In this document: positions 60,666 to 64,000 of the stretch, in pieces | Layout: each line of letters starts with the position of its first letter | Position numbering within the stretch: the stretch's first letter is position 1 | DNA from: Peribacillus deserti | GTDB lineage: Bacteria; Bacillota; Bacilli; Bacillales; DSM-1321 | Length of the DNA: 64,000 nt | Reading direction: 5' to 3' | Assembly: GCF_016909175.1 (NCBI RefSeq) | Contig: NZ_JAFBFI010000005.1 | Coordinates: 62,001-126,000, forward strand | Translations under genes and position numbers: made by a program | The notes under the pieces: generated by a model | The model's input: only the letters and a program-made list of their open reading frames with translations | The model's database searches: none | Told to the model about the DNA's origin: nothing

Positions 60666-62597
60666 TCATTCTGTCAGAACCTTGATAAATTCTTTATATG
60701 TTTTGCATTTAAGAAATTGCTGAACTTTTGTACTGTCATCTAAAATGCTCCCGAGTTGATTATACATGTTTTGAAAGTCGCCCCTGCTGTTTTTTTCAAC
60801 GCTCAGTAAACACACAAATTGTACCCTTTTATCGCCCCATTTTATTGGCTTTTGAAGTGTACATACTGCCCAAAAAGTGGATTGGGTCTGAGGGATAGCT
60901 GGATGGGGGATGGCAACCAGATTGCCAAAGGATGTCGGTGAAAACGATTCTCTTTCTAACACCGATTCAAGAAAAGAATCATCAGCAAGACCAAGGTTGT
61001 TCAAGCGATCGGCTAAGAAAGAAAGAACCTCTTCTCTTGTTTCAAATTTCTTTTGCAGGAAAACTAATTCTTCAGTTGTATAGGAAGTCGTGCCGCTCTT
61101 GTTTGTTTTTAATTGGCTTTCAATTTTTTGAAAATCATTGTTCCCGAGAAACGTATTAACTTCGATCACGGGTACAGGGATTGATTCAGAGATTGGAATC
61201 GTGCTGATAATAAAGTCTACTGTATGTATAGGAAAATCCTGCAGCTTGTAATACTCAATCGTACCGGCAATAATAATCTTTGTTCCGAATACAGATTGCA
61301 GCTTATAGGATAAAAGCCTCGCGCTTCCTAAGCCTGAAGCACATATGATTAAGCACTTCTTAGGAATGGAAGACATGGTCCGCCTTTCCATAGCTGCTCC
61401 AATATGAAGGGCAATGTATCCAATTTCATGTTCATTAATGTCAATATCCATTACTTCTTTAATCACAATTCCGGCTATGATTCCACCTTCAAAAGCTATC
61501 GGGTAATTCGCTTTAATTTGATTTAGCATAGGATTCCTCAGGTTCATTTTATACCGGAATCTGTAAAGTGCTGGCTTTAAATGCAAACTTAGCGAAATCA
61601 AAAGTTCTTGATCATCTATAATACCAAGGCCAAGTTTTTCTTCAACCTGCTCCATAATCTGTAATGAAAGCTGATGAATGACAGGGTCCGTGGTATCATG
61701 CATTGCTGCTTCCTCTGTATTAAGATTCGCCATTGTCCTTGTTCCCAGCAAATGAATAGCTATATACGCGATTTCAGCTTCTGGAAATCGTACATCTAAT
61801 TTATCCTCTATGTTCTGTATAATTCTTTCCGCCACTTTGTATTCCATTTGATTCTTTATTTCCTCGAGCTGTCTGGGATTAAGAGAGACAAAGTTGCTGT
61901 TCTGTATTCTTTTATACGCTATGGCTATATGAATAACAAGATTATTTAAACTTATGTCTGATAAGGCAATGCAGTGCTCTTTTATCTGTAAAAGAATAAT
62001 ATGCTTAATAACCTGCATTTCTTCAGCCGTCAGGATCGATACTCCCAGCTTATTAATATCTGGATGAGTTCCTGCTCTATTAAATATATATTCAGACATG
62101 CAGTAACGAAGGTTCACTTCGTCTCCCTGTAATCTTATTCCGTAATTCGGCCGTTTTTCCAGCCATATACCATATAAATCCAGGAGTTTTTTTACGTCAC
62201 GCAAATCATTCTGAATGGTTGATTTGCTGATGAACATTTCATCAGCCAAATTCTCAAGTTTCACATATTGATCAGACAGCAGCAGCCTCCTTATTAGATA
62301 CTGAACCCTTTCCTCAGGTAACGAAGGAATATTATCATCTCTTTCAGGATTTTTCTGAAAGTTTTCCTTTAAAAAATGAAGGAAGGATTGTTCATTCTCT
62401 ATAAGCAGCTGATAGCCTGTTCCTCTTTTTGACCGTATGGTGCCTCCATGTTCCGATAAAATAGTATCCAGTTCTTTCATATCGTTTCTGATGGTTCTTG
62501 ATGTTACCTCGATTGCTGCTGCTAATTCTTCACCAGTTATACACGATTTCGCACCCATTAATTCCCGTAATATTGCAGTCATTCGTGTATTTAGCAT
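60666..62597 (-). CDS. licR: PRD-containing PTS-regulated transcriptional activator, LicR type
   Basis: A 643-residue activator, almost the length of Bacillus LicR (641). Order of domains: two N-terminal helix-turn-helix regions (SCITGEELAAAIEVTSRTIRND and ENLADEMFISKSTIQNDL), PRD1 and PRD2 with regulatory His residues (NNLVIHIAIAYKRI, AYIAIHLLGTR, SLSLHLKPAL, GYIALHIGAA), an EIIB-like domain (CASGLGSARLL) and an EIIA-like domain (VAIPHP). Phosphorylation by HPr and the EIIB/EIIA partners should set activity. ATG 62597 gives the canonical MLNTRMTAIL; TTG 62603 behind GGGAG is also possible, while the frame open to 62849 has no site. Confidence 0.92.
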   Translation of the reverse strand: MLNTRMTAILRELMGAKSCITGEELAAAIEVTSRTIRNDMKELDTILSEHGGTIRSKRGTGYQLLIENEQSFLHFLKENFQKNPERDDNIPSLPEERVQYLIRRLLLSDQYVKLENLADEMFISKSTIQNDLRDVKKLLDLYGIWLEKRPNYGIRLQGDEVNLRYCMSEYIFNRAGTHPDINKLGVSILTAEEMQVIKHIILLQIKEHCIALSDISLNNLVIHIAIAYKRIQNSNFVSLNPRQLEEIKNQMEYKVAERIIQNIEDKLDVRFPEAEIAYIAIHLLGTRTMANLNTEEAAMHDTTDPVIHQLSLQIMEQVEEKLGLGIIDDQELLISLSLHLKPALYRFRYKMNLRNPMLNQIKANYPIAFEGGIIAGIVIKEVMDIDINEHEIGYIALHIGAAMERRTMSSIPKKCLIICASGLGSARLLSYKLQSVFGTKIIIAGTIEYYKLQDFPIHTVDFIISTIPISESIPVPVIEVNTFLGNNDFQKIESQLKTNKSGTTSYTTEELVFLQKKFETREEVLSFLADRLNNLGLADDSFLESVLERESFSPTSFGNLVAIPHPAIPQTQSTFWAVCTLQKPIKWGDKRVQFVCLLSVEKNSRGDFQNMYNQLGSILDDSTKVQQFLKCKTYKEFIKVLTE

Positions 62598-62904
62598 CCA
62601 CAATTCCCGCTCCCTTTTTACTTTTAATAAAACGTTAATCAGTCTTAAACCGAGAATATACGAATGTACTTTTTTACTTATAACAAAGATATTTTTATGC
62701 GTTAAGCCCTTTCTTCCATGTCCAGCTTGATGGAATAATAACATGTTGATAAAAGTCTGGTCAAGATAGATTACAGATTTTTCGTAATATTCTAATTTTC
62801 GACACGCACCGTTTAATTTGACTTGCAGCAGCAGCCTGTTAAGGGGCAACCACCTATACTATTTAAGTCCAGCCGAAGCCAGGACTTTACATATAGCAAG
62901 CTGT
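62598..62904. other. licR upstream region
   Basis: Contains a hairpin AAGTCC..GGACTT with a TTCG loop (62870-62892) behind the 98-residue gene but without a T run. No other gene is convincing here. Confidence 0.35.
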
Positions 62905-63201
62905 TTAGAAGCGGTCCTTGTGTGTGGTTAGAAAATACTGAAGCAGTTCTCTCATGTTTCTTTGAAAATAAGCGCAAAGCTGATGGCCAATAGGCGCAGC
63001 ATAAATATTTTTTCCGCATAGCCTGCATATATCTTTTTCGGCAAATTGATGCTTCACATTTAAGGGAAAAGGGTGTTTAGTGTTTCCAGTAAGAAAGCAG
63101 AATCTTTGCCCTTGTACTGAAAAGACAATTTCGTAACCATTAAATCCATCGTTTTTAAAAACATCTATAAGTTCTAAGTGTAATTCATGGATACTCTCCA
63201 A
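62905..63201 (-). CDS. Hypothetical 98-residue protein with CxxC
   Basis: Not recognised. The frame starts at TTG 63201 directly after GGAGGGAG. It begins MESIHELHLELIDVFKNDGF and contains GYEIVFSVQGQRFCFLTGNT and the pair CRLC followed by GKNIYAAPIGHQLC, which could hold zinc. Good ribosome site and normal composition suggest a real gene. Confidence 0.65.
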   Translation of the reverse strand: MESIHELHLELIDVFKNDGFNGYEIVFSVQGQRFCFLTGNTKHPFPLNVKHQFAEKDICRLCGKNIYAAPIGHQLCAYFQRNMRELLQYFLTTHKDRF

Positions 63202-63604
63202 CGTAAATATCTCCCTCCATCGTACTGTCTGTTTTATTGTTGAGCCTGCCCTTGGGCCAAAGCTTTCAAAATCATGGTTCTTGACTTTTTGTTCCTAATA
63301 TAAATCAGCTATTCATAGGCATAGGCTTACTAATAGAATAAAGCAAAATTAATACTTCTGATACTATAAAAAGTCATTCCTCATTCAGTGAGATAAAAAG
63401 AGAGTAATATCGGTTCATATTTTTACAATTAATAGACTATTTTTTTCCCTCTCTTCTTGCAATGTGGTTTTGTTTCTGTTATATTTGAATAGAATTATTT
63501 TTGTTCGTTACATAAGATTGATAAGTTTTATAGCTTTCTGTCTGACGATTTGAGCAAGGATAGTAACATACATGTATGAAAATACATGCTGGGAGGCAAC
63601 ACAA
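63202..63604. other. csp upstream region and 5' leader
   Basis: Holds the csp promoter (63457-63485) and a leader of about 110 nt. The part 63202-63450 shows no gene. Confidence 0.5.
63457..63485 (+). promoter_or_regulatory. Promoter of the cold-shock gene
   Basis: TTGCAA (63457-63462), a 17-bp spacer and TATATT (63480-63485). The start of transcription near 63492 leaves a long leader, as usual for cold-shock genes regulated through mRNA structure. Confidence 0.7.
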
Positions 63605-63805
63605 ATGGAACAAGGTAAAGTAAAATGGTTTAATGCAGAAAAAGGCTTCGGATTTATCGAACGCGAAGGCGGAGACGATGTATTCGTACATTTCTCAGCT
63701 ATCCAAGGCGAAGGCTTCAAGACTCTTGAAGAAGGCCAAGACGTAACTTTTGAAGTTGAACAAGGTCAACGTGGACCCCAAGCAACTAACGTTCAAAAAG
63801 CATAA
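63605..63805 (+). CDS. Cold-shock protein, CspA/CspB family
   Basis: A 66-residue nucleic-acid chaperone. It has the RNP1 motif KGFGFIE and RNP2 VFVHFSA on the five-strand OB fold, and the conserved start [20 protein letters not shown] precedes ATG 63605. It melts RNA secondary structure at low temperature. Which csp paralogue it is cannot be told; CspB- and CspD-like are both possible. Confidence 0.96.
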   Translation: MEQGKVKWFNAEKGFGFIEREGGDDVFVHFSAIQGEGFKTLEEGQDVTFEVEQGQRGPQATNVQKA

Positions 63806-63824
63806 TATCTGAACAACATACATG

Positions 63825-63846
63825 GACAGGCTCTTTAGGGCCTGTC
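63825..63846 (+). terminator. csp terminator
   Basis: GACAGGC/GCCTGTC stem with a 8-nt loop, followed by TTTTATTTTG. Confidence 0.88.
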
Positions 63847-63877
63847 TTTTATTTTGTCTACATTTCTTTCCGCAAAA

Positions 63878-63903
63878 AAACCAGCCCTCTAAAGAGCTGG
63901 TTT
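63878..63903 (-). terminator. Terminator of the PTS permease at the window edge
   Basis: AAACCAGC/GCTGGTTT stem; the minus strand continues with TTTTG. Confidence 0.85.
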
Positions 63904-63907
63904 GTAC

Positions 63908-64000
63908 TTATGATCTTACTCCGCGTATTTTTTCAATTTCGTCAGCGACAAATTGAACGGATGTTCCAACAACTACTTGAATGCTTGTTGGACCTACAAT
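63908..64000 (-). CDS. PTS glucose-family EIIB C terminus (truncated by window edge)
   Basis: Only the last 30 residues are inside the window. They read GPTSIQVVVGTSVQFVADEI and end KIRGVRS, which matches the end of the EIIB domain of glucose/N-acetylglucosamine permeases (pattern VQVxVGxxxxxVADEI). Substrate cannot be told from this fragment. A terminator follows the stop. Confidence 0.75.
   Translation of the reverse strand: MVGPTSIQVVVGTSVQFVADEIEKIRGVRS

Noticed and set aside
62813-63028. Leftward 71-codon frame overlapping the 98-residue gene
   Set aside because: It overlaps a frame with a better ribosome site and composition, and lacks its own site.
1-64000. Prophage, integrative element, tRNA or rRNA genes
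   Set aside because: No integrase, phage structural gene, conjugation gene, tRNA cloverleaf or rRNA segment was recognised; the only mobile element seen is the ISL3 copy.

Overview
This window reads as a chromosomal segment of a low-GC Gram-positive spore-former of the family Bacillaceae (Bacillus sensu lato). Evidence: gene content and order match Bacillus (the gmu glucomannan operon order, amiE-nagZ-namZ, LicR, a KatA-type catalase behind a perfect PerR box, YrhE/YrhD-type formate dehydrogenase), Shine-Dalgarno sites are strong AGGAGG types, TTG/GTG starts are frequent, and several sites match the CcpA cre consensus. The genus cannot be fixed from the sequence alone.

Layout. 1-12.2 kb: hemicellulose (galacto/glucomannan) uptake and catabolism, with the end of a GH36 alpha-galactosidase, a ROK kinase, a CE7 acetylesterase-LacI pair and a leftward gmuBACDREF operon. 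In this operon the usual gmuG mannanase position is held by a frameshifted SGNH esterase. 12.8-17.6 kb: two MFS exporters (one behind MarR), a small membrane protein and a TRM11-like methyltransferase. 17.8-25.9 kb: D-serine dehydratase, then a molybdoenzyme set (mobA, Mrp-type Fe-S carrier, formate dehydrogenase, DUF1641, HMA-like and zinc-ribbon small proteins). 26-35.6 kb: secreted M14 peptidase, a GH3 gene with a nonsense codon, YeeE/TsuA thiosulfate transporter, DJ-1/PfpI protein and catalase. 35.7-37.1 kb: an ISL3 element with a perfect 8-bp target duplication. 37-47.4 kb: GNAT, DbpA helicase, DsbA-like protein, MDR oxidoreductase and the amiE-nagZ-namZ cell-wall recycling operon. 47.8-54.5 kb: alpha/beta hydrolase, cysC, cysH, subtilase, YczE-like protein and HAD phosphatase. 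54.7-62.6 kb: two adjacent Lac-family PTS transcription units (IIB-IIC-ChbG-IIA and IIB-IIA-GH4) with their LicR regulator. 63-64 kb: a cold-shock gene and the tail of a glucose-family PTS permease.

The most unusual structure lies between genes. At six intergenic sites there are arrays in which a 7-10 bp word recurs every 20 or 21 bp (two DNA helical turns) while the bases between copies are poorly conserved. The word differs between arrays (TGCAGGATT, AAGCATAA, ATGTGGCTA, CGCGATT, ATTAAGCC), some words recur at distant sites, and two sites carry different arrays back to back. They are neither CRISPR nor coding, and I know of no family that explains them. A 37-bp repeat adjoins one of them.

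Four loci are broken by a single lesion each: the SGNH esterase and a DUF5412 gene by one-base losses in homopolymers, the GH3 gene by a CAA-to-TAA-type stop, and the ISL3 transposase by a TGG-to-TAG-type stop. These could be real decay or partly sequencing error.
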